Notes under the pieces: generated by a model
Seen by the model: only the letters and a program-made list of their open reading frames with translations
Database searches by the model: none
What the model was told of the DNA's origin: nothing
Translations under genes and position numbers: made by a program
From: an uncultured Eubacterium sp.
GTDB taxonomy: Bacteria; Bacillota; Clostridia; Lachnospirales; Lachnospiraceae
Direction: 5' to 3'
Length of the DNA stretch: 64,000 nucleotides
Assembly: GCA_934320655.1 (NCBI GenBank)
Contig: CAKRFN010000002.1
Span: 269,897 to 333,896 of the forward strand
In this document: positions 53,467 to 61,478 of the stretch, in pieces
How the letters are laid out: each line of letters opens with the position of its first letter
How positions within the stretch are numbered: position 1 is the stretch's first letter

Positions 53467-53505
53467 AAAGCTCCGTGGAAACGATCTCCACGGAGCTTTT
53501 ATTTT
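53467..53505. terminator. Bidirectional terminator at end of glycerol operon
   Basis: Perfect 13-bp stem AAAGCTCCGTGGA (53467-53479) / TCCACGGAGCTTT (53487-53499), 7-nt loop, T-run after it and A-run before it. It separates the converging DUF1667 and TetR genes. Confidence 0.92.
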
Positions 53506-53534
53506 ATAAATATTATGTACTGAAACACAATTTA

Positions 53535-54113
53535 TTATCCGACCATTCTCGACTGCACCTGCGGAACATCCACAGGACAAAACAGAGGCTGTGCCGCCAC
53601 GAGCATGAGCAGACTGTTCACCTCGGCACGCATCTGCTCATCTGTTTTATGCTTTCTGTGATACATATAATCGAGCATATAATAGCAATAAGAGTTGGTC
53701 ACAAAGTGTACGCAGAAATCAAACGCCTGACGGTCAATACTTGCCAGATGGTTGCGCTGTAAAATCGTGCGCATCTGCTCCTCGATCGGTCCGTTGATCA
53801 TCGGCACCAGCTTCGGCCACTCGATCTGGTTGACCACGCGCTCGAAAAACGGTCGTTCCTGCTCAAGCACATGCAATACATGTAATGCCCACTCCTCCAT
53901 CGTCTGTCCTTCCTCACAGGCAATACGATCGGTAAAATCATACTGTGTGATCCACTCCAATACATCATAAATATCCTTGAAATGATAATAGAAACTCTGG
54001 CGGCTCATATTGGTTGCATCCATAATATCCTGAATCGTGATCTTACGGATGTCCTTCTTCTTCATCAGCTGCTTGACACAATCTGCAATTTTACGTTTTG
54101 TAGCATAACACAT
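53535..54113 (-). CDS. TetR family regulator, DhaS-like
   Basis: 192 residues. N-terminal helix-turn-helix KKDIRKITIQDIMDATNMSR followed by QSFYYHFKDIYDVLEWI, as in DhaS/TetR regulators of dihydroxyacetone kinase genes. Lies between the glycerol operon and glpP/dha genes. DhaS-type proteins activate dhaKLM with a DhaK-like partner; that this one does so is inference. AGGAGG precedes the ATG. Confidence 0.82.
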   Translation of the reverse strand: MCYATKRKIADCVKQLMKKKDIRKITIQDIMDATNMSRQSFYYHFKDIYDVLEWITQYDFTDRIACEEGQTMEEWALHVLHVLEQERPFFERVVNQIEWPKLVPMINGPIEEQMRTILQRNHLASIDRQAFDFCVHFVTNSYCYYMLDYMYHRKHKTDEQMRAEVNSLLMLVAAQPLFCPVDVPQVQSRMVG

Positions 54114-54204
54114 ATTCGTTTTCCTCCTATCTGCGCCGCCTTACCGGTCTCATGCAAAATTCCATGTTTACGTCCGTTCCTGATACCCTGTACTGCCTAT
54201 TACC

Positions 54205-54771
54205 TTACATATTCCATACACTCTCGTTCGTCGTCGAGATCGCCACTGCTCCTGCGTCCAGCGCCTGTATCACATCCTCCTTGTCTGCGATCAGACCGCC
54301 TGCGATCACCGGAACATTCAACTGTTTTTTCATTCGCCGTATGATCTTCGGCATAAGCCCCGGCAGAATCTCAACGATATCGGCATAATCACCGATATGC
54401 CGGTTCAGATTCGAGATTGCCTTTGAATCGATCACAAAAATCCGGAAGATCGTGCTCAAATCAAGCTGTTTTCCGCGCTTGATCTGTTCGAATCTCGTAG
54501 ATATAATACCGTCCGCCTTTGTGTACTTCGCGATAAAATCTACTGCCTCCTCCCGTGCGCTCAAGCCCGTGATCAGATCCATATGCACCATCACCTGCTT
54601 GCCGGCTGCCTTGAGCTGCTCTGTGATGTCAGCAATCGTCGCTACCTCTCCGTAGAGTACAAACACGACTGTTGCGTCCTGTATGTTCAGACATGCCTTC
54701 AATCCTGCCTCGTCCTTGATCGCCATGATGATTGGATTGTCTGAAAGTGCATCATATAACTGCTGCTTCAT
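54205..54771 (-). CDS. glpP: Glycerol-3-phosphate-responsive antiterminator
   Basis: 188 residues from ATG 54771, with AAAGGAGG 5 nt upstream; the frame opens 32 codons earlier inside its own leader. TIM-barrel-like GlpP family with VVFVLYGEVATIADITEQLK, HMDLITGLSAREEAVDFIAK, DGIISTRFEQIKRGKQLDLS and the phosphate-binding VIAGGLIADKEDVIQALDAG. In B. subtilis GlpP with glycerol-3-phosphate binds the glpD (and related) leader RNA and prevents termination. Two leaders in this window fit as targets: one before the dehydrogenase genes and one before glpP itself. Confidence 0.92.
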   Translation of the reverse strand: MKQQLYDALSDNPIIMAIKDEAGLKACLNIQDATVVFVLYGEVATIADITEQLKAAGKQVMVHMDLITGLSAREEAVDFIAKYTKADGIISTRFEQIKRGKQLDLSTIFRIFVIDSKAISNLNRHIGDYADIVEILPGLMPKIIRRMKKQLNVPVIAGGLIADKEDVIQALDAGAVAISTTNESVWNM

Positions 54772-54848
54772 CACATCCTCCTTTAAATATACGGTGGGTT
54801 GTCTATAATATTCTGGGAAACTGCCGTTTTCTCTGAATTTTAAAGAAT

Positions 54849-54974
54849 AAAAAAAGAGCATGCACAATCAAATAGCATTTCTGCTATCTATCACGCCCTA
54901 CTCTGCTCTCCCGGCTACTATATGAACTCCCCTTAACTGTTTATTATTATATCGCTTTTCACCCCAAAAAACAA
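54849..54974 (-). promoter_or_regulatory. glpP promoter and leader with attenuator
   Basis: Minus strand -35 TTGTTT (54969-54974), 17 nt, perfect -10 TATAAT (54946-54951). The leader then has the purine-rich GGGAGAGCAGAGTA (54899-54912), which overlaps the left arm of a long terminator: AGAGCA (54904-54909) / TGCTCT (54855-54860), inner ATAGCA/TGCTAT, then seven T (54849-54855), some 75 bases before the start codon. The shared motif RGAGAKSAGAG with the 50.3-kb leader suggests autoregulation by GlpP. The gap 54772-55126 is fully explained by this leader and the dha terminator. Confidence 0.75.
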
Positions 54975-55049
54975 CCCTGCTACATCATTTTCGACAAAAT
55001 AGTACATTTTCCGACGTCGCTTTTGTGCATATTGCATACCCGCGAAACG

Positions 55050-55112
55050 TTTTGTGTGATAGGAATTTCCTATCACGCAAAAGGGCTGCGCCATAACCGG
55101 CACAGCCCTTTT
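55050..55112 (-). terminator. Double hairpin terminator of dhaKLM
   Basis: Two adjacent stems. Minus strand AAAAGGGCTGTGCC/GGCGCAGCCCTTTT (55079-55112), followed by a second near-perfect palindrome with 16-bp arms around one base, core GTGATAGGAA/TTCCTATCAC (55056-55076). They share the AAAA between them. The first is a plain terminator with a U-tract; the second may be a binding site or an mRNA end-protecting stem. Confidence 0.8.
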
Positions 55113-55126
55113 CATTAAACATCTGA

Positions 55127-55507
55127 TTAGAATTTCGGTGTGTTCTTGACGTCCTCAATCTCCTCAAGAATCGTCTCCAGATCACTGCCACACATCGCAC
55201 TGACTGAAGCGGCTACTGCGCTCTCTACGACCGGTGCATCCGCCATGCGTACCTTCGCGCTGTCATATTCATCCAGCACCATCTCCGTTGTCATGACCGA
55301 GCTGCCCATATCCATGAGCACGACCACACCATCCTCGGAATAGACCTGATCGATCGCCGCCTTGATCCGCTCATAGCTCGTTCCAAAGCTGCCGTCCTCC
55401 AGACCTCCGGCTGCCGCAATATGCGCGCCGTCAGCCATTATTTTCGTCAGATCCACGATACTCTCCGCCAGTTTTTCACTGTGGGATACCACTACAATTC
55501 CTACCAT
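55127..55507 (-). CDS. dhaM: Dihydroxyacetone kinase phosphotransfer subunit
   Basis: 126 residues, single EIIA-Man-like domain: GIVVVSHSEKLAESIVDLTK with the phospho-His (residue 9), and DGVVVLMDMGSSVMTTEMVL. The short DhaM form lacks the HPr and EI-like domains of E. coli DhaM, so it takes phosphate from general PTS HPr and passes it to DhaL-bound ADP. Last gene of dhaKLM, 11 bp after dhaL. Confidence 0.93.
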   Translation of the reverse strand: MVGIVVVSHSEKLAESIVDLTKIMADGAHIAAAGGLEDGSFGTSYERIKAAIDQVYSEDGVVVLMDMGSSVMTTEMVLDEYDSAKVRMADAPVVESAVAASVSAMCGSDLETILEEIEDVKNTPKF

Positions 55508-55518
55508 GCTGCCTCCTT

Positions 55519-56142
55519 TTAATATGCCTTTGCGATCTCTTTCAGCATCAGTGTAAATGATGTAGCACCGGGGTCCTGATGTCCGATACTGCGCTCACCA
55601 AGATAGCTGGCGCGTCCTTTGGTAGCGATCAGCGGTTTCGTCGCCTCTACGCCCTCCTCGGCTGCGGCTACACCTGCTGCCAGAATCTCTGACGTATCAG
55701 CGCCTGCTGCCTGTTTTTCCTTCATTGCCTCAAGTGCCGGCACCATCGCGTCTAACATCGTCTTTTCTCCGGTCGTAGACCGTCCACGTGCCTTGACACC
55801 TTCGATACCGGTCTCCAGTCCACTCAGGAAATCGTTGATATCAATCTCATCCTTGGCACCGATGACCATACCGGCTTTCATAAATGCGGTTCCGTACAGT
55901 GGTCCGGAGCTGCCTCCTACTTTTGATACGAGCGTCATGCCGACAGTTTTTAAGATATTTCCGATATCCTTCTGTTCCAGCGCATCCGCCTGTTTTTCCA
56001 CCTCTGCAAATCCGCGTGCCATATTGATGCCGTGGTCGCCATCGCCGATCACATTATCCAGATCTGTCAGATATTCCTTATTCTCCTCGAGCACCTTTGC
56101 CATTGCCAGCAGGATCTCAACTACTTTTTTTCGGTCTGTCAT
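55519..56142 (-). CDS. dhaL: Dihydroxyacetone kinase ADP-binding subunit
   Basis: 207 residues. ADP/Mg site in LDNVIGDGDHGINMARGFAE (Asp triad) and GGSSGPLYGTAFMKAG; GRSTTGEKTMLDAMVPAL and ASYLGERSIGHQDPGATS complete the DhaL fold. ADP stays bound as a cofactor, phosphorylated by DhaM, and hands phosphate to dihydroxyacetone on DhaK. Confidence 0.95.
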   Translation of the reverse strand: MTDRKKVVEILLAMAKVLEENKEYLTDLDNVIGDGDHGINMARGFAEVEKQADALEQKDIGNILKTVGMTLVSKVGGSSGPLYGTAFMKAGMVIGAKDEIDINDFLSGLETGIEGVKARGRSTTGEKTMLDAMVPALEAMKEKQAAGADTSEILAAGVAAAEEGVEATKPLIATKGRASYLGERSIGHQDPGATSFTLMLKEIAKAY

Positions 56143-56173
56143 ATTCCAGTCACCTCGTTATACCTTAATTTGT

Positions 56174-57163
56174 TTATGCCTTTAATGCAGGTGTATCTGC
56201 CTTTGCTGCCAGCAGCTCCTTGAGCTGGTCATCCAGCTTGAGCACGGAAATAGAAAAGCCTGCCATATCGATAGAGGTCATATATTCTCCGACAAATGTC
56301 TCTACGACCTTGATGCCTTTTTCTGCGAGCACATCTGCCACGCGGTTGTTGATGATGTAGAGCTCCATGAGCGGTGTAGAGCCTGATCCATTGACCATAA
56401 CTGCCACTTCGCTGCCGCTGTAATCGATATCTGCCAGAATCTTGTCTAATAAATGATCGGTGATCTCGTTCGCGGTCATCATCTTCTCACGATGTGTACC
56501 GGGCTCGCCGTGGATACCGATACCTACTTCCATCTCATCGTCAGCCAGCTCGAATCCGGGCTTTCCTGCTGCCGGAATCGTACTCGGAAGGATCGCTGCG
56601 CCCATGGTGCGGACATTGTCGATCACCTTCTGTGCAACTGCCTGTACATCGTCAAGGCTCGCACCGGTCTCTGCCAGCGCACCGGCAATCTTGTGTACAA
56701 ATACAGTACCTGCCACGCCGCGTCGTCCAACGGTATATAAGCTGTCTTTTACTGCAACGTCGTCATTTACAACGACCTGTTTTACCTTGATGCCTTCCAT
56801 CTCTGCCATCTCAGCAGCCATCTCAAAGTTCATGACATCGCCGGTGTAGTTTTTGATAACCATGAGGACACCTGCATCGGTAGCGATCGCTTTGATACCC
56901 TCTAAAATCGCATCGGAAGCCGGTGAAGTATAAACAGCTCCGGCTACTGCTGCATCGAGCATACCTTCGCCGACATATCCTGCATGTGCAGGCTCATGTC
57001 CGCTGCCGCCGCCGCTGATCAAAGCTACTTTTCCTTCTTTCTTGTTCGCACGGACAACTACATTATGTCCATCGATCTTTTTCAGATACTTCGGATATGC
57101 TTTTACCAAGCCCTGAATCATTTCATCTTCTACTGTTTCTACGCTATTGATTAGTTTTTTCAT
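56174..57163 (-). CDS. dhaK: Dihydroxyacetone kinase substrate-binding subunit
   Basis: 329 residues. Forms a covalent hemiaminal between a His and dihydroxyacetone; the substrate His is in VGIGIHGEPGTHREK (about residue 219). GGGSGHEPAHAGYVGEGMLD (residues about 51-70) is the other DhaK signature. GGAGG lies before the ATG. First gene of dhaKLM. Together with the neighbouring glycerol operon it supplies DHAP for glycolysis; a glycerol dehydrogenase making DHA is not in the window. Confidence 0.96.
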   Translation of the reverse strand: MKKLINSVETVEDEMIQGLVKAYPKYLKKIDGHNVVVRANKKEGKVALISGGGSGHEPAHAGYVGEGMLDAAVAGAVYTSPASDAILEGIKAIATDAGVLMVIKNYTGDVMNFEMAAEMAEMEGIKVKQVVVNDDVAVKDSLYTVGRRGVAGTVFVHKIAGALAETGASLDDVQAVAQKVIDNVRTMGAAILPSTIPAAGKPGFELADDEMEVGIGIHGEPGTHREKMMTANEITDHLLDKILADIDYSGSEVAVMVNGSGSTPLMELYIINNRVADVLAEKGIKVVETFVGEYMTSIDMAGFSISVLKLDDQLKELLAAKADTPALKA

Positions 57164-57256
57164 TGTAAAATACCTCCATTATTTTGTGTTTGTACATTAC
57201 ATTTAAAACCCCGTAGCTGTTCACAATTTCAGGTAGCTACCATCCCCTACAACTAT

Positions 57257-57285
57257 ATCTTAGCACGCATGATATGATGATTCAA
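57257..57285 (-). promoter_or_regulatory. dhaKLM promoter
   Basis: Minus strand -35 TTGAAT (57280-57285), 17 nt, -10 TAAGAT (57257-57262), about 95 bp before dhaK. The leader holds the small palindrome GGTAGCTACC and a half-site TGTACAAA like the arm of the glpK operator. Confidence 0.58.
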
Positions 57286-57323
57286 ATTGTATTTTGTCCG
57301 TTTTTTACACATTCAAAGATGTG

Positions 57324-59063
57324 TCATAGGGATGTCTGTTGTTCTTCTCCCTGATCTGTATCAGAGCCTCCATTTTCCGCCCCGTTATGATTCCTACCGC
57401 CCCTGTCGGGACCTCCACCGTCACCCGGCGCCCCATTATTCATCGTACCCATATCGGACAGTGTGAGCGCCGATGCATCAATGAGATTTGAGTCGTCCTG
57501 CGACTGTCCGTCAGCTATAGAAGGTATCGTGCCGTCGAGCTGTCCTTCGATGCTCTCCGTGCGCAGTTCGCAGAATGTTTTCAACGCCTCGACACCCTGC
57601 TCAAATTCTTCATAGGTATAAAATTTTGTCGGATCTTTCTCGACATAAGGGGCAATCAGCTCTTTTGTTGTCTCTATGAGTGTATCAAAATCCACGCTGT
57701 CTAAAAACTCACTGAAATACTGATGATACAGCTGTGTATAAGTATCATCCGCAAAGATCCATGACAGCATCGGACGATCATCCATCGAGCCGCCGGAAAC
57801 CGGTGTGTCGATCGGTGTATTGACCTCCGCGGTCGCATCTGAGGACTGGAACGTGCCAAACGCCAGATTGTAATCCCACGGGATCATCGACAGTTGTCCG
57901 TCCTCCTCATACAGATAATAATTGTGGATCATCGATCCGGTATAGCTGTCGCCGTTGCACAGGAAATTATGTACGACAAAGTAACGGATCACCTCATCGG
58001 TATCGACCACATCCTCAATGTCCGTTCCCTCACTGAGCGATTTCAATGACGCGATCAGGCGCTTTTTATCTGCCTTTGTAATGTCTGTCTTGGCATTGTC
58101 AAAAATATTGGCATAGCTGTCGGTATCATCATCGATATATTGTAACTTGACATCGTCGCTGCCCATCGACATACCGCCGCCTGGTCCGTGATCGTCTCCG
58201 TTCGGTCCGCGGTTATCTCCGTTCTGTTCCGGCATACCGCCACCTGCTCCCTGCGGTGCCCCGCCGGGTGGCTGCGGGCGGTTGTCTGTTGTATCACTGT
58301 CCTGCGTTCCATCCGGCGGCTGCGAGCGGTTCGAATCGTCTGCCCCCTGCGCCATCTGTGACGGATCAAAATCTTCTGGATTGAAATCTTCCGGATCAAA
58401 ATCATCCATGTTGAAGTCCTTGCCATTGCCGCGGCCACCGCCAAAGCTCTGGCTGTCCGGCTTGTATAATTCGCCGTGGTCGCTGCCGTAATTGCGCGCT
58501 AAAAATGCGTCCTCCACATCCTCGACCGCCAGATACAATCCCCATTCCTCGCCATTGATCGTGAGATAGGCATAGCTGCACAGCGGCGAAGGCACGCCCA
58601 TCTGCGCCATAAGCTGATAGGACAGATAGTCCTTCATATAAGTCGTATCCTGAATGATATTATTCAGGCACAGCTTATCGAGTCCGTAGTAATTTTCTGC
58701 CGAATTATAATGATCAAACTCGATCTTTAAGCTGTAGCGGTCGCTGCCCAGTTGGGAAACCGTACTCAGCGATGTATTTCCCTTTGCACGGATCGCTACA
58801 TTTTTATAGGAATCCCCGTCAATGATGACGGTACAGGCCGTGTATTCCTCATCCTCGCAGGTCTCCAAAAATCCTTCCCAGTCATCCATTACAATGTCGA
58901 TGCTGTGTACCTTTGAGGTATCAAACAACCGGCTCTCATAGCCGCACGATGCGGATGCGGTGATAACACCCGCGGTATCTGCATGCATAAAAATGACCGT
59001 CACGATCATCGCGATCACCAGCGCTGCTATGCAGATCCTATCGATATTTTTATGCGTTGACAT
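57324..59063 (-). CDS. Secreted CotH kinase family protein with disordered insert
   Basis: 579 residues. N-terminal signal/anchor helix (residues about 9-28, IAALVIAMIVTVIFMHADTA). CotH motifs: VAIRAKGNTSLSTV, YLSYQLMAQMGVPSPLCSYA, VHNFLCNGDSYTGSMIHNYY (about residue 360) and the metal-binding MIPWDYNLAFGTF. CotH proteins are atypical FAM20-like protein kinases. Between LYKPDSQSFGGGRG and VKLQYIDDDTDSY is an insert of about 95 residues rich in Gly, Pro, Asp and Asn, with repeats FDPEDFNPEDFDP; the C-terminal 40 residues are similar Gly/Asp-rich tail. It ends an operon with the DUF4956 and VTC proteins. Extracellular action likely; substrate unknown. Confidence 0.88.
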   Translation of the reverse strand: MSTHKNIDRICIAALVIAMIVTVIFMHADTAGVITASASCGYESRLFDTSKVHSIDIVMDDWEGFLETCEDEEYTACTVIIDGDSYKNVAIRAKGNTSLSTVSQLGSDRYSLKIEFDHYNSAENYYGLDKLCLNNIIQDTTYMKDYLSYQLMAQMGVPSPLCSYAYLTINGEEWGLYLAVEDVEDAFLARNYGSDHGELYKPDSQSFGGGRGNGKDFNMDDFDPEDFNPEDFDPSQMAQGADDSNRSQPPDGTQDSDTTDNRPQPPGGAPQGAGGGMPEQNGDNRGPNGDDHGPGGGMSMGSDDVKLQYIDDDTDSYANIFDNAKTDITKADKKRLIASLKSLSEGTDIEDVVDTDEVIRYFVVHNFLCNGDSYTGSMIHNYYLYEEDGQLSMIPWDYNLAFGTFQSSDATAEVNTPIDTPVSGGSMDDRPMLSWIFADDTYTQLYHQYFSEFLDSVDFDTLIETTKELIAPYVEKDPTKFYTYEEFEQGVEALKTFCELRTESIEGQLDGTIPSIADGQSQDDSNLIDASALTLSDMGTMNNGAPGDGGGPDRGGRNHNGAENGGSDTDQGEEQQTSL

Positions 59064-59078
59064 ACGTTATCCTTTCTG

Positions 59079-59750
59079 CTATCCCATGTAGTCTCCGTTG
59101 TAGCTGACGAGCACCGCACTCTTGACCTGCGGCAGATCCGCCAGTTCATTGATAAAATCTGTGTTGTCATCCCGTAAACGGATCTCCAGATTCAGTTCGA
59201 TCAAGCCCTTTTGCGCCGATTTGCTCTTGACCACGCAGCGCTTTGTTTTCTGATCCAGATAGTCCTTTGCACGCACCTCGCTCTCGTGATCCTCACACTG
59301 GAGCACGACAATATACGGGTTGGTGTGTGATTTTTTATTGACAAATACAAGCAGTACAACGCCGATCACCGCACTTCCGAATACCGCTAACGGGATCAGT
59401 CCCGCCGCCAGAACGATGCCGACCGCAATCGACCAGAACAAAAATGCAATATCAAGCGGCTCCTTGATTGCGGTACGGAAACGCACGATCGAGAGCGCGC
59501 CGACCATACCAAGTGACAGAACGACGTTACTCGTCACTGCGAGGATCACGAGCGTTGTAATCATCGTGAGCGCGATCAGTGTCACGCCAAAGCTGGAGGA
59601 ATACATCACTCCGGCAAATGTCTTTTTATATACAAAATAAATAAACAGTCCCAATGCAAATGCGAGCAGCAGCGCCATGGTCATATCCAACAGGCTCACG
59701 CTCGTCACGTTCTCTAAAAAACTTGATTTGAAAATATCATTAAATGTCAT
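59079..59750 (-). CDS. DUF4956 membrane protein
   Basis: 223 residues: about four membrane helices in residues 20-145 with the family signature SLGMVGALSIVRFRTAIKEP, then a soluble C-terminal domain of about 80 residues with ACT-like beta strands (IVVLQCEDHESEVRAKDYL, LIELNLEIRLRDDNTDFI). Function unknown. Genes of this family usually sit beside a VTC-type polymerase domain gene and often CotH, as here (27 bp after the VTC gene, 15 bp before cotH). It may be a membrane channel or partner for the polymer made by the VTC protein. Confidence 0.88.
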   Translation of the reverse strand: MTFNDIFKSSFLENVTSVSLLDMTMALLLAFALGLFIYFVYKKTFAGVMYSSSFGVTLIALTMITTLVILAVTSNVVLSLGMVGALSIVRFRTAIKEPLDIAFLFWSIAVGIVLAAGLIPLAVFGSAVIGVVLLVFVNKKSHTNPYIVVLQCEDHESEVRAKDYLDQKTKRCVVKSKSAQKGLIELNLEIRLRDDNTDFINELADLPQVKSAVLVSYNGDYMG

Positions 59751-59777
59751 GTTGTTCGTTCTCCTTTATATTTTTGA

Positions 59778-60458
59778 TTATCCATACATACGGCATGTGG
59801 CATATTTTGAAAACGCACTGAGCTGTCTGCTGCCAAGCTGCACCGCATCCCGGATGACGGACGGAAGGTACGCATCCCATTTGACTTCAAGAATCGTCTC
59901 GTCTGCGCCCGCCGGAATCGTAATGCAGTCCGGATTCAGAAAATCCGTACACAGCAGTCCGGTACGAATATGATAGTCCAGTGTCACCCGCACATTTCCC
60001 GGTGCGTACACAAACGGCTCGCGCGTGTAATCAACGATCGTTTTCGGTCGCAAGCCCTGACTGTTCATTTTGACATACAGCTCCTGCACAAGCGGCTGCT
60101 GTGACTCCATCATCCACGAGAGATCCCCGTCCACAATCCGCTGCGCTTCATCCGCTGTGATCAGCACGCGGTCCTTCGTACCGAGCCCGTTCCATTTGCT
60201 CTTTTTTTCCAGATGGATCTGATCCGTATTGCCGTTGTAATAACGGATGCGAAACTTTTCCCTCCGGTTCACGCCATCGAGTTTCTCCCGCAATGCCTTA
60301 TCTGAAATATTATCAAAATACAGGCTTCGGATCAGATATTTTCCATCCGCCGCATTTGCATCGACCTGTGCAACCGCCCGCAGGCGCTGGCGGATCGCTA
60401 TTTTATCGGCATTGTTGATGATATGCTTCCACTCGTGGCGATAGTTTGCTTCATCCAT
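59778..60458 (-). CDS. VTC/polyphosphate polymerase domain protein
   Basis: 226 residues, close to a bare VTC tunnel domain, with no membrane segment. Basic and acidic signature residues are present: YRHEWKHIIN, YLIRSLYFDN, REKFRIRYYNG, IHLEKKSKWNG, TIVDYTREPFVY and ILEVKWDAYLPSVI. In yeast Vtc4 such a domain makes polyphosphate from ATP inside a cationic tunnel. A bacterial role in polyP or in a phosphate-linked surface polymer is inference. GTG 60467 opens the frame, but ATG 60458 has GGGGAG 8 nt upstream. First gene of the VTC-DUF4956-cotH operon. Confidence 0.88.
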   Translation of the reverse strand: MDEANYRHEWKHIINNADKIAIRQRLRAVAQVDANAADGKYLIRSLYFDNISDKALREKLDGVNRREKFRIRYYNGNTDQIHLEKKSKWNGLGTKDRVLITADEAQRIVDGDLSWMMESQQPLVQELYVKMNSQGLRPKTIVDYTREPFVYAPGNVRVTLDYHIRTGLLCTDFLNPDCITIPAGADETILEVKWDAYLPSVIRDAVQLGSRQLSAFSKYATCRMYG

Positions 60459-60487
60459 GTTTCTCACTCCCCTTCCATACCCAGCTT

Positions 60488-60652
60488 GTTACAGTTCAGC
60501 CCGCGCCATTCGCAAAGACGCCTAACGGCGTTTTTCCACTGCTACGCAGTTAACTTTGCTCATAATCGGGCGCTCACCTCATCACCGTCAAAATGTGCTC
60601 ATTCATGCAAGCATGACTCACACATTTTTGTTGGTGATGGCTGAACTGTTAC
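60488..60652. repeat. 165-bp structured intergenic element
   Basis: Ends are inverted copies: GTTACAGTTCAGCC (60488-60501) and GGCTGAACTGTTAC (60639-60652), one mismatch. Inside are the hairpins ACGCC-TAAC-GGCGT (60528-60541 region), ACTGC-TAC-GCAGT, and a long stem CATCACC...AAAATGTG / CACATTTT...GGTGATG whose tip is TCATGC-AA-GCATGA. No coding potential. It fills most of the 345-bp gap 60459-60803 between the VTC gene and the two-component system. Part of its sequence resembles the hairpin at 63.9 kb. Confidence 0.75.
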
Positions 60653-60768
60653 TCCAGTTTCTTTTTTTCTGATCTGCACTGATTGTAACTGTCCTTGCTG
60701 AAATGAAACTGAAAAAAGATGTGATTTGGCTCGAATTCACAAAAACGTCACAGTTGTGGCGCACCGCG

Positions 60769-60797
60769 TTGCCTTTTCGCCGGTTTTTTACTATAAT
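60769..60797 (+). promoter_or_regulatory. Promoter giving a probable leaderless mRNA
   Basis: -35 TTGCCT (60769-60774), 17-nt spacer, perfect -10 TATAAT (60792-60797). The regulator's ATG starts at 60804, exactly where transcription should begin, and no Shine-Dalgarno sequence exists between. Confidence 0.75.
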
Positions 60798-60803
60798 ACA
60801 GCT

Positions 60804-61478
60804 ATGAAACTACTGATTATAGAAGACGAAAAAACATTGGCGGAGTCGTTAAAGACGCTGCTGGAATCAAAACATTTTGAGGTGGATGCAGTTTACGATG
60901 GGAAAAACGGACTTGCCTATGCATTGCTTGGCATCTACGATCTGGTGATTCTCGATGTCATGCTACCCGGTATGGATGGCTATCAGGTCGCCAAAGAGAT
61001 GCGGCGCGGGAAATGCGGCACACCGATTCTCATGCTGACCGCACGTTCTGCGCTGGAAGACCGCATCGAAGGGCTCGACGCGGGGGCAGATTATTATCTG
61101 ACGAAGCCGTTTGACACGAGGGAGCTGCTCGCCTGCGTCAACGCACTGCTGAGACGGCAGGGCGCACAGGTCGATGAACTGAGCTTTGGCAGTACGGTTC
61201 TTGATCTTGCCTCAGGCACACTCGCATACCATGATGCATCGATCCGTCTGTCCGCAAAAGAATTTGAGATCATGCGCCTGCTGCTGCAAAATCCCACCCG
61301 GAATCTGTCCAAAGAAACGATTCTCTCCCACGTGTGGGGCTATGACTCGAACGCGGTAGAAAACCATGTAGAGGTCTACATCGGATTTTTGCGCAAAAAA
61401 CTGTCCGCGATCCACTCCGATCTCTCAATCGTGGCGATCCGCAGACTCGGCTATCATCTGGAGGTGACTGACTCTTGA
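60804..61478 (+). CDS. OmpR-family response regulator
   Basis: 224 residues. Receiver domain starts MKLLIIEDEKTLAESLKTLL, phospho-Asp in DLVILDVMLPGMDGYQVAKE (about residue 51), Lys in YYLTKPFDTRELLA; a winged-helix output domain follows (IRLSAKEFEIMRLLLQNPTR, SNAVENHVEVYIGFLRKKLS). The frame is open 26 codons upstream, but those codons contain the promoter, so ATG 60804 is the start. It overlaps the kinase gene by 4 bp (TTGA). Being next to the VTC operon makes that operon a candidate target. Confidence 0.93.
   Translation: MKLLIIEDEKTLAESLKTLLESKHFEVDAVYDGKNGLAYALLGIYDLVILDVMLPGMDGYQVAKEMRRGKCGTPILMLTARSALEDRIEGLDAGADYYLTKPFDTRELLACVNALLRRQGAQVDELSFGSTVLDLASGTLAYHDASIRLSAKEFEIMRLLLQNPTRNLSKETILSHVWGYDSNAVENHVEVYIGFLRKKLSAIHSDLSIVAIRRLGYHLEVTDS

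Noticed and set aside
54933..55115. 60-codon minus-strand frame between dhaM and glpP
   Set aside because: It is made of the dha terminator hairpins and the glpP promoter region; no ribosome site and the regulatory elements explain the sequence.
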